DNA of 64,000 nucleotides from UBA6109 sp035366835 (GTDB taxonomy: Bacteria; Desulfobacterota; Syntrophia; Syntrophales; UBA6109), in NCBI GenBank assembly GCA_035366835.1, contig DAOSIS010000004.1, forward strand, positions 62,001 to 126,000, given 5' to 3'. Below, in pieces: positions 1 to 7,966 of the stretch (positions are counted from its first letter, which is position 1; every line of letters begins with the position of its first letter). The translations under genes were made by a program, and so were the position numbers. The notes below the pieces were generated by a model. The model made no database searches. It saw only the letters and a program-made list of their open reading frames with translations, and was not told where the DNA came from.

Positions 1-101
1 ATCTCTCCGGGTGTGCCGTAACGTTGCAGGAAAGCGCATCCCTGTCGGCAGGCGCCGCAGTTGCTGCAATTCTCCGAGATCTCACGAAAGAGGTTCTTCA
101 T
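1..101 (-). CDS. Fe-S (4Fe-4S ferredoxin-type) protein, N-terminal fragment
   Basis: Only the first 33 codons are inside the window; the gene runs off the left edge. Reading the minus strand from an ATG at 99-101 gives a peptide with Cys at residues 12, 15, 18 and 22 (C-x2-C-x2-C-x3-C), the signature of a 4Fe-4S cluster of the ferredoxin type, within NCSNCGACRQGC. A strong GGAGG lies 5 nt before the ATG. The gene diverges from the LysR gene, so it is a likely target of that regulator. The N-terminal position of the cluster suggests a GlpC/HdrD-like or other electron-transfer subunit, but the rest of the protein is not visible. Confidence 0.7.
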   Translation of the reverse strand, partial: MKNLFREISENCSNCGACRQGCAFLQRYGTPGE

Positions 102-157
102 CCGCACCTCCGCCGAAGCGGTGTAGGAAATGCCGTACCGGCGTAATTTCGATCCGA

Positions 158-187
158 TACATAATGCGGGTAAAATGCATAAGTCAA
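158..187 (-). promoter_or_regulatory. Candidate sigma-70 promoter for the leftward Fe-S gene
   Basis: On the minus strand TTGACT (182-187) and TATGTA (158-163) are separated by 18 nt, upstream of the Fe-S gene start at 101. The stretch is AT-rich compared with its surroundings and sits between the divergent LysR and Fe-S genes, where LysR proteins usually bind. I could not fix a T-N11-A operator with certainty. Confidence 0.4.
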
Positions 188-248
188 ATTCATTCATGGA
201 ATAAAGAGGATTTGCCTATAGCCGCCCTTCGTGGTAACAGGACGGGGC

Positions 249-1199
249 ATGGCCGGACCGAATTTCCGCAACATCACGCTCCTGCAGATGGAGAGTTTCA
301 TCGCCCTCGTCGAAGAGGAAAGCTTCACCCGCGCCGCGCGCAGGATGTTCGTCACGCAGCCGACGCTGACGAAGCATATCCACAGCCTCGAGGAAGCCGC
401 GGGCGCGCGGATCGTCGACCGGGCGGCCGCCGGGGTGGCACCCACGCCGGAGGGACGCATCCTCTATGACTATGCGCGGCGCATCCTGAGGCTTCGGGAG
501 GTGGCAAGGGAAAAGATCCAGGAACTCGGAGGGAACGGCTCCGGGACGGTCCATGTCGCCGCGAGCACCATCCCCGCCACCTACCTTCTGCCCCGGGTCC
601 TGGGAGGGTTCCTCAAGCGGTATCCCGCCGTGCGCCTTCACATCCAGGCGGCCGACAGCCGCGACGTCAGCCGCATGGTGTCCGACGGCGAAGCCGAAAT
701 GGGGTTCGTTGGAAAGCAGCCCGCCGACCGGAAGCTCCTTTTCGAACCGCTCTGGGAAGACCGGCTGGTGGCCGTCTTTCCGGCGGGGCATCCCTGGTCG
801 AAGCGGGGAAGCGTCCGGCCGGAGGAACTCTTCGGCGAGCCCTTCGTCATGCGCGAGGAGGGATCGGGGACGCGCGAGACCTTCGCAGATTGCCTGCTGA
901 AAAGCAGCGGGAGGAATATCGACGCGCTGCATGTCGTCTGCGAGATGGGCAGTTCGGAGGCGGTGAAGGAGGCCGTCCTCAACGGCATGGGGATCTCGCT
1001 GCTGTCGGTTTTCGCCGTCGAACGGGAAGCGGCGGCTGGAAAACTGGGCATCGCCGCGGTGGAAGGCTGCCCGATGAAGCGGCACTTCTACCTGCTCTAT
1101 CGCCGGAACTTCACATTGACGGCCTGCCACGAGCGTTTCCGCGAAGCGGTTCGCGAGTCGCGGCTTTCCCCTTGTCTTCCCGGCGGGAAACGATTATAG
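249..1199 (+). CDS. LysR-family transcriptional regulator
   Basis: One-component regulator with an N-terminal winged helix-turn-helix (about residues 5-65; the phrase SFTRAARRMFVTQPTLTKHI is typical of LysR) and a C-terminal periplasmic-binding-type effector domain (about 90-300). The length of 316 residues is normal for the family. ATG at 249 is preferred over an in-frame GTG at 231, because aggac lies about 6 nt before it and it leaves a normal-length N-terminus. It diverges from the Fe-S gene at the left edge, the usual arrangement for a LysR regulator and its target. The inducer cannot be deduced. Confidence 0.9.
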   Translation: MAGPNFRNITLLQMESFIALVEEESFTRAARRMFVTQPTLTKHIHSLEEAAGARIVDRAAAGVAPTPEGRILYDYARRILRLREVAREKIQELGGNGSGTVHVAASTIPATYLLPRVLGGFLKRYPAVRLHIQAADSRDVSRMVSDGEAEMGFVGKQPADRKLLFEPLWEDRLVAVFPAGHPWSKRGSVRPEELFGEPFVMREEGSGTRETFADCLLKSSGRNIDALHVVCEMGSSEAVKEAVLNGMGISLLSVFAVEREAAAGKLGIAAVEGCPMKRHFYLLYRRNFTLTACHERFREAVRESRLSPCLPGGKRL

Positions 1200-1205
1200 A
1201 GAAGA

Positions 1206-1266
1206 CCCTCGAACGAGGGCCGGCTGCGGCGCGGGAAGATTGAAGCTCTCCGGGGCATGCCCGGAG
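1206..1266 (+). terminator. Tandem hairpins after the LysR gene
   Basis: Two small inverted repeats follow the LysR stop: CCCTCG/CGAGGG (1206-1219) and CTCCGGG/CCCGGAG (1248-1254 with 1260-1266, loop GCATG). Neither has a T-run, so a Rho-independent role is uncertain. Confidence 0.3.
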
Positions 1267-1387
1267 AATCTTCGATCCCCCGGGAAGAAGTTATGCTCTT
1301 CATTCGCTCGCTTGCCGCGAACCAGCCTTCGGGGGAATGCGCTCGCTGCAGGATTCGACATGCCGCAATCCTGAAGGAATCGGATCG

Positions 1388-2776
1388 ATGGAAGCCAGGG
1401 CCATACGATACTACAGCACCAACCGGCACCTCGACCGCGTGCCGGGGATCGCGCCTTTCAAGGGGACCGTTTCCTTCCGGGAAGCGCTTCTCCAGGGCCA
1501 GGCGCCCGACGAGGGCCTGTACATGCCCGAGACGATCCCCGCGCTGCCCATGGACGCCGTCCCGGCGCTGAAGGGAAAACCCTATGCGGAGACGGCCCTG
1601 CTGGTGGCCCGGGCATTTCTCGCCGCCGAAGTCGGAGAAGGCGATCTCCGCAGGATCGTCGAAGAATCCTACAATTACCCCGTACCGCTGGAGAAGATGG
1701 AGGAAGGGATATTCGTCCTGCGCCTCGACCGGGGACCGACGGCGTCCTTCAAGGACTTCGCCGCCCGCATGATGGCGCGCCTGATGAGCCATCTCCGCAG
1801 CCGGGACCAGCGCCTCAACATCCTCGTGGCGACCTCGGGGGATACGGGGAGCGCCGTCGGCGAGGCGTTCAAGGGCGTGGCGGGAATCGGGGTGACGATC
1901 CTCTATCCCCGGGGCGAGGTAAGCGGCCGGCAGAAGAAACAGCTCGATACGATCGGCGGGAACGTCCGGGCGATCTCGGTCGACGGCAAGTTCGACGACT
2001 GCCAGAACCTGGTCAAGCAGGCCTTCGCCGATCCCGACCTCGCCGGGTTCAACCTGACGTCGGCCAACTCCATCAATTTCGGGCGCATCCTGCCGCAAAT
2101 CGTCTACTACGTCTACGCCTACGCGCAGCTCGCGGAGAGGAACGGCGACATCGTCTTTTCGGTCCCTTCGGGAAACTTCGGCGATGCGCTGGGATGCGAG
2201 TACGCCCGCCGCATGGGGCTGCCGGTGCGCATGCTGGTCATGCCCACGAATGAAAACGACGAATTCCCGCGGTTCCTGGAGACCGGGATCTACCGGAAGG
2301 TCTCCCCGTCGCGCGCCTCCCTGTCCAATGCCATGAACGTCGGGCATCCCAGCAACCTGGCCCGCTTCTTCGACCTGTACGGCGGGACCGTGGACCGCGC
2401 GGGGACCGTGCACAAGGCGCCCGATCTCGAGGCCATGCGCGGTCACATCTTCTCCGTCAGCGTCTCCGACCGCGAGACGCGCGAAGCGATCCGCCGCGTC
2501 TATGAGCGGTACGGGGTGATTCTGGAGCCGCACGGGGCCGTGGGGTGGAAGGGGCTGGAGGCGTACCGGGAGCGGTTCGGCGGGGCCAAGCTCTGCGTGT
2601 CCCTGGAGACGGCCCACCCCGCAAAGTTCCCCGATGAAATCACGGACCTTCTGGGGATCGTCCCGGAACTCCCCGACAGCATGAAGGACATCGACAGGCG
2701 GATCGGCGAGGCGCCGGAGCTGGCAGCGGACTACGGGACGTTCAAGCGGTACCTGACAGACAATCTTCTGGCCTGA
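1388..2776 (+). CDS. thrC: Threonine synthase
   Basis: PLP enzyme converting O-phosphohomoserine to threonine in the cytoplasm, the last step of threonine synthesis. The 462-residue product has the long-form (E. coli/yeast type) architecture: the early phrase DEGLYMPETIP, the PLP-lysine motif GPTASFKDFA with Lys122, and the phosphate-binding segment SGDTGSAVGEAF. The ATG at 1388 has AAGGA 9 nt upstream; an in-frame ATG at 1337 would add 17 residues with no family counterpart. It is monocistronic as far as can be seen. No threonine attenuator or T-box-like leader was found in the preceding 188 bp. Confidence 0.95.
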   Translation: MEARAIRYYSTNRHLDRVPGIAPFKGTVSFREALLQGQAPDEGLYMPETIPALPMDAVPALKGKPYAETALLVARAFLAAEVGEGDLRRIVEESYNYPVPLEKMEEGIFVLRLDRGPTASFKDFAARMMARLMSHLRSRDQRLNILVATSGDTGSAVGEAFKGVAGIGVTILYPRGEVSGRQKKQLDTIGGNVRAISVDGKFDDCQNLVKQAFADPDLAGFNLTSANSINFGRILPQIVYYVYAYAQLAERNGDIVFSVPSGNFGDALGCEYARRMGLPVRMLVMPTNENDEFPRFLETGIYRKVSPSRASLSNAMNVGHPSNLARFFDLYGGTVDRAGTVHKAPDLEAMRGHIFSVSVSDRETREAIRRVYERYGVILEPHGAVGWKGLEAYRERFGGAKLCVSLETAHPAKFPDEITDLLGIVPELPDSMKDIDRRIGEAPELAADYGTFKRYLTDNLLA

Positions 2777-2826
2777 GCGATTCCTGCGGCTGTCACGGCA
2801 GGGCGAAGCCCATGCCATCCGTCTTC

Positions 2827-2928
2827 CGTCATTTCCTGCGTAAGCGGGAATCCAGTGTCTTTGAGAAATTGGTCCCGTACTGGAAAAAGAGCTGGACCCC
2901 TGCTGCAGCCTGCCTTCGCGGGACGACC
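2827..2928. repeat. REP-like palindromic intergenic element
   Basis: The gap between thrC and the DUF4124 gene holds two facing, degenerate halves. The left one at about 2827-2856 (cgtcatttcctgcg followed by aagcgggaatccag) and the right one at about 2892-2928 (ctggacccctg, then ccttcgcgggacgac) resemble the widespread bacterial repeat built on CGTCATTCCCGCG and CTGGACCCCCGCC. The halves are in inverted orientation, so the transcript could fold back on itself. I see no second close copy in this window. Confidence 0.5.
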
Positions 2929-2970
2929 GGAACTCGCACGGATGGCCGCTCCTGTTCGTCCCGCCACCTT

Positions 2971-3510
2971 TCAGGGACTTCCTTCTCCATCGGGCAGGGT
3001 ATCGGGGATCGGCATCTGGCCACTGCGGATCTGCTCGGCCATCTTCCTCAGGTTCCGCCGCACGGCGACGGCATTGTTCGTTTCCGGCCTGAGCTTCCGC
3101 GCGAGCGCCTCCAGCTGCGCCGCCGCCTCTTCCCGCTTCTGCTGGAGCTCCTTTTCACGGTCCGCCTTTTCGCGGGCCTCCTTCCTCCGTTCCGCCTCCT
3201 CCCGGTCTTCGTTGGCGGACTCCGTCACGGTTTCGCGCGCCTTTTCCCGTTCCCGGAGCTCTTCCTGCCGCTCCGCCTCGCGTTCCGACGGTGACGGCGT
3301 CTTGAAGGATTCGACGGCCTTGTATTTGTAGCGTTTACCGGCCGGCGGCTTGTCCGTCAGCGTGACGACGCCGTGTTCGTCGACGTACTCGTAAATGGTC
3401 CCCGACGCGCCGGCGGAGGGCCAGAGGAACAGCAAGACGAAGACCGCCGCTGCCGTCAGGGCCGCCGTCTCGCGGAAATGGGGCTGGTTCTGCATGGGGC
3501 GTCCTTTCAT
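2971..3510 (-). CDS. DUF4124-domain exported coiled-coil protein
   Basis: 179-residue protein. A hydrophobic signal segment at about residues 12-32 is followed by a DUF4124-like segment (IYEYVDEHGVVTLTDKPP), a small beta domain seen near the N-terminus of many exported proteobacterial proteins. The rest is a highly charged Glu/Arg/Lys helix (about 68-150), probably coiled coil, with a short Pro-rich tail. The ATG at 3508-3510 overlaps the TGA of the EamA gene (ATGA), indicating translational coupling. Longer in-frame upstream extensions only read the EamA gene in another frame. Function unknown; probably periplasmic. Confidence 0.8.
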   Translation of the reverse strand: MKGRPMQNQPHFRETAALTAAAVFVLLFLWPSAGASGTIYEYVDEHGVVTLTDKPPAGKRYKYKAVESFKTPSPSEREAERQEELREREKARETVTESANEDREEAERRKEAREKADREKELQQKREEAAAQLEALARKLRPETNNAVAVRRNLRKMAEQIRSGQMPIPDTLPDGEGSP

Positions 3511-3923
3511 CACGTCGTCAGCAGGAAGACGGCGGCGATGCCGAGCAGAATCCCGGCGACCTGGCGGAGTGAAATTGTCTCCCCGAGAAAGGCACAGGAG
3601 AGGACCACGGTGACGAGAATGTACAGCGTCGACAGCGGAATGACGACGGTCGCGGGCGCATACTTCAGGATCCCGTAGAAGATGATGGAGGTGATCCCGC
3701 CGATCACGCCGCAGGCGGCGGCGACGGCAACCCCGAGACGGGAAGAGAAATTCAGCCGCGGCAGCGCAAAGAGGACGACCGTAAGCCATGCCGCCGTTGT
3801 CGAAACGAAGGTGACGGTCAGGGCGTTCAGCCGGACGGAGGCGACCTTCACCATGACCCCCCAGACGCCCAGGAGCAGCAGGTAAAGGATGATCCAGCTC
3901 CGCCAGTTCTGAAAGATTTCCAC
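3510..3923 (-). CDS. Small EamA/DMT-family membrane transporter
   Basis: 137-residue, four-helix membrane protein of the drug/metabolite transporter superfamily. This half-size form, like the EmrE scale, normally works as a dimer. Visible features are TVVIPLSTLYILVTVVLSC and the final helix with LGETISLRQVAGILLGIAA, a classic EamA ending. The GTG at 3921-3923 is chosen because AGGGAG lies 7 nt upstream; the longer upstream reading frame is antisense to the neighbouring MFS gene. Its stop overlaps the start of the DUF4124 gene. Confidence 0.85.
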   Translation of the reverse strand: MEIFQNWRSWIILYLLLLGVWGVMVKVASVRLNALTVTFVSTTAAWLTVVLFALPRLNFSSRLGVAVAAACGVIGGITSIIFYGILKYAPATVVIPLSTLYILVTVVLSCAFLGETISLRQVAGILLGIAAVFLLTT

Positions 3924-4030
3924 GGCACCGCTCCCTGTGAAATCCCGCCCCGTCCCCGGGCCGCGGGGAGGGAAGTATAGCATGTTTTCCGGTTCCCGTT
4001 TCCGGTTTTTTCGGGGGATTCGGAGCGACG

Positions 4031-5215
4031 TCAGCGCCTGCGGCGCAGCAGCAGGGAGCAGATCAGCGTCACGACGAGCACGGCCCCGGCGGCCGACTGG
4101 AAGGCCCCGGCAAAACCGATCCGGTCGATCAGGTTCCCCATCACGGGCGTCAGGACGCCTCCTGCCTCCATCCCGGCGAAGTAGTAGATGCCGAGCATCG
4201 TGGAGCGCTTCTCGACCGGCGCCTCGCCGACGATGAAGGCCTCCGAAATGGGCATGCGGACATAGATGATGACGCCGATGAGGAAAAGGAGCAGGGCGGT
4301 TCCGGGCCCGTACGGCAGGACGTTCAGGAGGTAGATGACGGGTACGGTCAACAGGCAGACCGAGATCAGCACGGGGATGCTGCCGAACCGGTCGCACAGG
4401 TATCCGCCGAAGGGGCTGATCCACAGGCCGGCGGAGTAGACGAGCACGAGATAGTAGACGGCGGATTCCTTGTCCACGCCGAACTGGTCGACCAGCATCA
4501 AGGGGACGAAGGGGATGACGGAGATCAGGACGGCCTGCGTAGACGTGCTCAGCAGGACGAATGTCCACAACCGGGACGCCCGCTCGCCGGTGAAGAGGGA
4601 TGCGGCCCTGCCGGCGGCCGCGGAACTGCGGGATGCCACGGCCTTTTCCTCGAGCCGCTTCAGGATGCGGTGGAACAGCAGGCCGAAGATGATGGTGGGA
4701 ACGGCGCAGATCATATAGGCGCTGCGCCAACCCCAGAGGCCGGCGATGGCGACGGCGATGAAGGGGCCGGCGACATGGCTGAGGCCGCCGCCGATGTTGT
4801 GGATGCCGAGCGACCGGCCGCGGATTTCCGGTTCGACCGCCGCGGAGATGAGCGGCGGCGTTGCCGGGTGGTAGCCTCCGCCCAGGATCCCCATCAGGGC
4901 CAGGAGGACGGCCATGGTCCAATAGTCGTGGGTCAGGCTGACCAGCAGACCGGCCAGGGCGACGCCCGAGATGCCGATGGTGATGAGCAGGCTCGGCCGG
5001 ACACGGTCCGCAAGCCATCCCGCGGGAAGCTGCGCGAAGCCGTAGGCGACGCTGAAGGCGGAAACCAGCATGCCCGAAGCGGTATAATCGAGTTGAAAGC
5101 CGGCGCGGATGTACGGCAGCAGCGGCGTGGTGAGAAAGGACACCAGGTGGTGGCCGAAGTGCGCCAGCAGAAACATCAGGATGGAGCCTGTCAGCAGTGA
5201 ACGGATGCCCTTCAT
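4031..5215 (-). CDS. MFS transporter
   Basis: 394-residue, twelve-helix major facilitator carrier of the inner membrane. The N-terminal half has the loop 2-3 signature region GWLADRVRPSLL and the central loop (about 185-205) is polar, as usual. The order and the phrase GYHPATPPLIS recall the Fsr (fosmidomycin-resistance) group, but the substrate is unknown. The nearest SD (AAGGAG) lies about 13 nt before the ATG inside an imperfect hairpin, which is described separately. Confidence 0.88.
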   Translation of the reverse strand: MKGIRSLLTGSILMFLLAHFGHHLVSFLTTPLLPYIRAGFQLDYTASGMLVSAFSVAYGFAQLPAGWLADRVRPSLLITIGISGVALAGLLVSLTHDYWTMAVLLALMGILGGGYHPATPPLISAAVEPEIRGRSLGIHNIGGGLSHVAGPFIAVAIAGLWGWRSAYMICAVPTIIFGLLFHRILKRLEEKAVASRSSAAAGRAASLFTGERASRLWTFVLLSTSTQAVLISVIPFVPLMLVDQFGVDKESAVYYLVLVYSAGLWISPFGGYLCDRFGSIPVLISVCLLTVPVIYLLNVLPYGPGTALLLFLIGVIIYVRMPISEAFIVGEAPVEKRSTMLGIYYFAGMEAGGVLTPVMGNLIDRIGFAGAFQSAAGAVLVVTLICSLLLRRRR

Positions 5216-5243
5216 TTCGATAAAGAATCTCCTTCTTCGATAA
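5216..5243 (-). promoter_or_regulatory. Hairpin holding the Shine-Dalgarno of the MFS gene
   Basis: On the minus strand TCGAAGAA and TTCTTTATCGA can pair with a small bulge around the loop GGAGA. The only good SD (AAGGAG) is therefore placed in a hairpin loop, and the distance to the ATG is unusually long. The structure could tune translation; no function is established. Confidence 0.3.
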
Positions 5244-5331
5244 TGGTCCGGGACTGCCTGAAATAAGTCAAACAGCGTGCAAAAGTCAATGGGAAAACCG
5301 GCGTCATCTCCGTGCAGGCAGGGCTTTGCGC

Positions 5332-5359
5332 TTGACCCCTTCTCCGGTTTCGCGATAAG
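5332..5359 (+). promoter_or_regulatory. Candidate sigma-70 promoter of the quinone operon
   Basis: TTGACC (5332-5337) and GATAAG (5354-5359) with a 16-nt spacer lie in the 305-bp gap between the divergent MFS and prenyltransferase genes. The predicted leader to the ATG at 5521 is about 155 nt and contains an in-frame extension from 5404 that looks non-coding. No other feature was seen in the gap. Confidence 0.45.
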
Positions 5360-5520
5360 GTGCTCAGCGTCAGCCGCCGGTTCCCGGTGGAGAGAGCCAT
5401 TTCATGCCCATGCCCTTCAAGTGGAAGGACGATCTGTCCATCGTCCTTTGCGGGGAGGCGGGGATCTGCCGTCGGGCTGTAAGGACCGGGCGCGGGACGT
5501 CGGACAAGACAGGAGTTTTG

Positions 5521-6432
5521 ATGAAAATCAAAGGCATCGTTACCATCATCCGCGTCAACTTCCTCATCCTGGCGTTGATCCTGGGCATTCTCGGGGCCGC
5601 TGTCGCCTGGTACGAATCGCGGCGGACCGGATCTCCCTTTCACGTGGGGTACGCGATCCTTGCGACGTTCGGCCTGCTCGTCGCCCATGCGGCCGTCAAT
5701 GTCTTCAACGACTATTTCGACGTCCGGAGCGGACTCGATTTCAAGACCCGTCGCACGCCCTTCAGCGGGGGCAGCGGCGCCATCCCCTCCGGACTGCTGA
5801 CGGCCCGTGAGGCCCTGGTCCTGGGCATCGTTTGCTTCCTCTTCATCATCCCGATCGGGGTGTTCTTCACCCTTGCAAAGGGATGGATGCTCGTGCCGTT
5901 GCTCGTGCTTGCTACGCTGCTCATCGTCCTGTACACGCCGGTCATCCTGAAGATGGGCTATCCCGAGTGGTCCCCCGGCCTGGGGCTCGGCATCCTGCCC
6001 GTCATGGGCGCCTATTTCGTCCACACCGGCCAGTACGCCGGATCGGCCTTCATCGCCTCGATGCCGTCCTTCTTCCTCGTGCACAACCTGCTCCTCATCA
6101 ACGAGTTTCCGGATGCCGAAGCGGACATCACCGTGAAACGGCGCACGCTCCCGATCGTCCTCGGCAAGAAGAGGGCCGCCCTCGTCTTTTCCCTCTTTAC
6201 GGTTCTGACGTACCTCTGGGTCGTCTGGGCGGTGGCGGGCGGACGGATGCCCGTCTTCGCGCTGCTGGCCCTCCTGACCCTGCCCATCGCCTTCCAGGTG
6301 ATCCGCGGGATCTTCCGCTACGACGATATGACAGCCTTCCTGCCGGTCATGATGAAGAATGTCATTCTGGTCCTGCTGACCCAGGCCCTGCTCGCGGCCG
6401 GGTACATCCTGGGCGGAATCTTTGCGGAGTAG
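5521..6432 (+). CDS. UbiA-family prenyltransferase, MenA-like
   Basis: 303-residue inner-membrane enzyme that attaches a polyprenyl chain to an aromatic acceptor. It carries the two Asp-rich Mg-diphosphate sites: NDYFDVRSGLDF around residues 63-74 and NEFPDAEAD at 194-202. TPFSGGSGAIPSG after the first site is typical of the DHNA prenyltransferase (MenA) branch. About eight membrane helices are visible. The ATG at 5521 has ACAGGAG 5 nt upstream. The gene is 6 bp from a UbiE-type methyltransferase, which supports consecutive late steps of menaquinone synthesis. Other UbiA substrates cannot be excluded. Confidence 0.88.
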   Translation: MKIKGIVTIIRVNFLILALILGILGAAVAWYESRRTGSPFHVGYAILATFGLLVAHAAVNVFNDYFDVRSGLDFKTRRTPFSGGSGAIPSGLLTAREALVLGIVCFLFIIPIGVFFTLAKGWMLVPLLVLATLLIVLYTPVILKMGYPEWSPGLGLGILPVMGAYFVHTGQYAGSAFIASMPSFFLVHNLLLINEFPDAEADITVKRRTLPIVLGKKRAALVFSLFTVLTYLWVVWAVAGGRMPVFALLALLTLPIAFQVIRGIFRYDDMTAFLPVMMKNVILVLLTQALLAAGYILGGIFAE

Positions 6433-6438
6433 CCGCAT

Positions 6439-7161
6439 ATGGTGGACCGGAAGACCGCCAGAAAACCCCTCCACGGAATCTTCACCTCGGTGACTCCGCA
6501 ATACGACCTCATCAACCACGTCATGACGCTGGGGCTCGATTTCGGCTGGCGGAAGAAGGCCGTGGAGGCGTGCCTGGAGGGCGCGCCGGGAACGGTCCTG
6601 GATCTCTGCTGCGGGACGGGCGACCTCGGCCTGGGCATGGCACGGGCGGCGGATTTCCCCACCCGGATCGTCGGCCTGGATTACAGCCCGCCCATGCTGG
6701 AGGCCGCGCGTGCAAAGGCGGAGCGGAAGCCCCGGCCGGCGGGGCCGGTCTTCGTCCTGGGAGACGTCTCCGCCCTTCCTTTCGCTTCCGGCCGCTTCGA
6801 CTGCATCGGCATTTCGTTTGCCTTCCGGAACCTGACCTACAAGAACCCGCTGACGGAGAAATTCCTTGCGGAGATTCTCCGCGTCCTCAAGAGGGGCGGG
6901 AGATTCGTCATCGTGGAAACGAGCCAGCCGCCGAATCCCCTGATCCGCGTTTTCCATCGTGCTTTCCTGCGCGGCTTCGTGTTTCCGGTCGGGGCGCTGC
7001 TTTCCGACTGCCCGCAGGCCTACCGGTATCTGGCCGATTCCGCCGCCCGCTATTACGGGGCGGAAGAGATGGTCCGGTTTCTTCAGGCGGCCGGCTTCCG
7101 GCGGGCCGATGCAAAGCGGATGTTCTTCGGCGCGGCGGCGCTGTACGTGGCGTGGAAATAG
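6439..7161 (+). CDS. ubiE: Demethylmenaquinone/ubiquinone methyltransferase, UbiE/MenG type
   Basis: 240-residue SAM-dependent methyltransferase that C-methylates the prenylated quinone ring. Diagnostic features are YDLINHVMTLGLDFGWRK near the N-terminus, SAM motif I VLDLCCGTGDLG, and the family phrase SFAFRNLTYKNPL. It directly follows the UbiA-type gene in the same operon, which fits the last two steps of menaquinone synthesis in an anaerobe-like genome. GGAG about 10 nt upstream supports the start. Confidence 0.92.
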   Translation: MVDRKTARKPLHGIFTSVTPQYDLINHVMTLGLDFGWRKKAVEACLEGAPGTVLDLCCGTGDLGLGMARAADFPTRIVGLDYSPPMLEAARAKAERKPRPAGPVFVLGDVSALPFASGRFDCIGISFAFRNLTYKNPLTEKFLAEILRVLKRGGRFVIVETSQPPNPLIRVFHRAFLRGFVFPVGALLSDCPQAYRYLADSAARYYGAEEMVRFLQAAGFRRADAKRMFFGAAALYVAWK

Positions 7162-7198
7162 GCGGGGACATCCCGCACCTCATCTGGAAGAAGAAGGA

Positions 7199-7879
7199 AT
7201 GGCAGCGGAACGGATCTTCGACGACTGGCCGGATCGTTACGACCGGTGGTTTGAGACGCCGATCGGCAGGCTCGTGCGGGCCTTCGAAGGGGAACTGGTC
7301 CTGGAGATGCTGGCCCCCCGGCCCGGCGAGCGGATCCTGGACGTGGGATGCGGGACCGGCATCTTCACCGCGGATATCCTTGCCAGGGGGGCGTCCGTGG
7401 TGGGGCTCGACATCTCCCTCCCCATGCTCCGCCGGGCGCAGCGCCGCGCGGGCACCGCGCCATTTGCCGCCGTTGCCGGCGACATGGCGAGGCTGCCGAT
7501 GGCCGACAGCTCTTTCGACCGCGTCGCCTCCATTACGGCGATCGAATTCTTCCGGGACGGCGCCGCCGCCGTCGCCGAGCTCTTTCGAGTGGCGCGGCCG
7601 GGAGCGGTGATCGTCGTGGCATCGCTGAACCGCCTGAGTCCCTGGGCGGAGCGGCGGAAAGCCCAGGGACAGAGCGGCGAGAAGCCGATCTTCCGGGGCG
7701 CCGTTTTCCGTTCGCCTGCGGAACTGCTCGCATGTGCCCCGGTCCCGGGCGAGGCCCGGACGGCGATCCACTTCCTGAAGGACGAGGACCCGGAGCGGGC
7801 CGGCGCCCTCGAGGCGCAGGGACGGGCGGAACGGCGGGAGACGGGAGCTTTTGTCGCCGTCCGCTGGGTGAAACCCTGA
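7199..7879 (+). CDS. Class I SAM-dependent methyltransferase
   Basis: 226-residue protein with a Rossmann-type SAM domain: motif I ILDVGCGTGIFTADIL, then VVGLDISLPML, then AAVAGDMARLPMADSSFDRV. This is the Methyltransf_11 layout. It lies 37 nt after ubiE, is probably in the same transcript, and has aagaagg just before the ATG. The N-terminal motif FDDWPDRYDRWFETP is common in small-molecule methyltransferases of this group. The substrate is unknown; linkage hints at lipid or quinone modification. Confidence 0.85.
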   Translation: MAAERIFDDWPDRYDRWFETPIGRLVRAFEGELVLEMLAPRPGERILDVGCGTGIFTADILARGASVVGLDISLPMLRRAQRRAGTAPFAAVAGDMARLPMADSSFDRVASITAIEFFRDGAAAVAELFRVARPGAVIVVASLNRLSPWAERRKAQGQSGEKPIFRGAVFRSPAELLACAPVPGEARTAIHFLKDEDPERAGALEAQGRAERRETGAFVAVRWVKP

Positions 7880-7966
7880 GAGCGAATCGGCGCACCTGCC
7901 CCTGCGGCCATCTCTCGGAAGTCCGGACGCGTCCGATCAGGGGTGGGAAAAAAGGAAGGTGATCTC

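Noticed and set aside
5212..6957. 581-codon minus-strand frame over the prenyltransferase and ubiE
   Set aside because: Shadow of two clear genes; no domain and biased composition.
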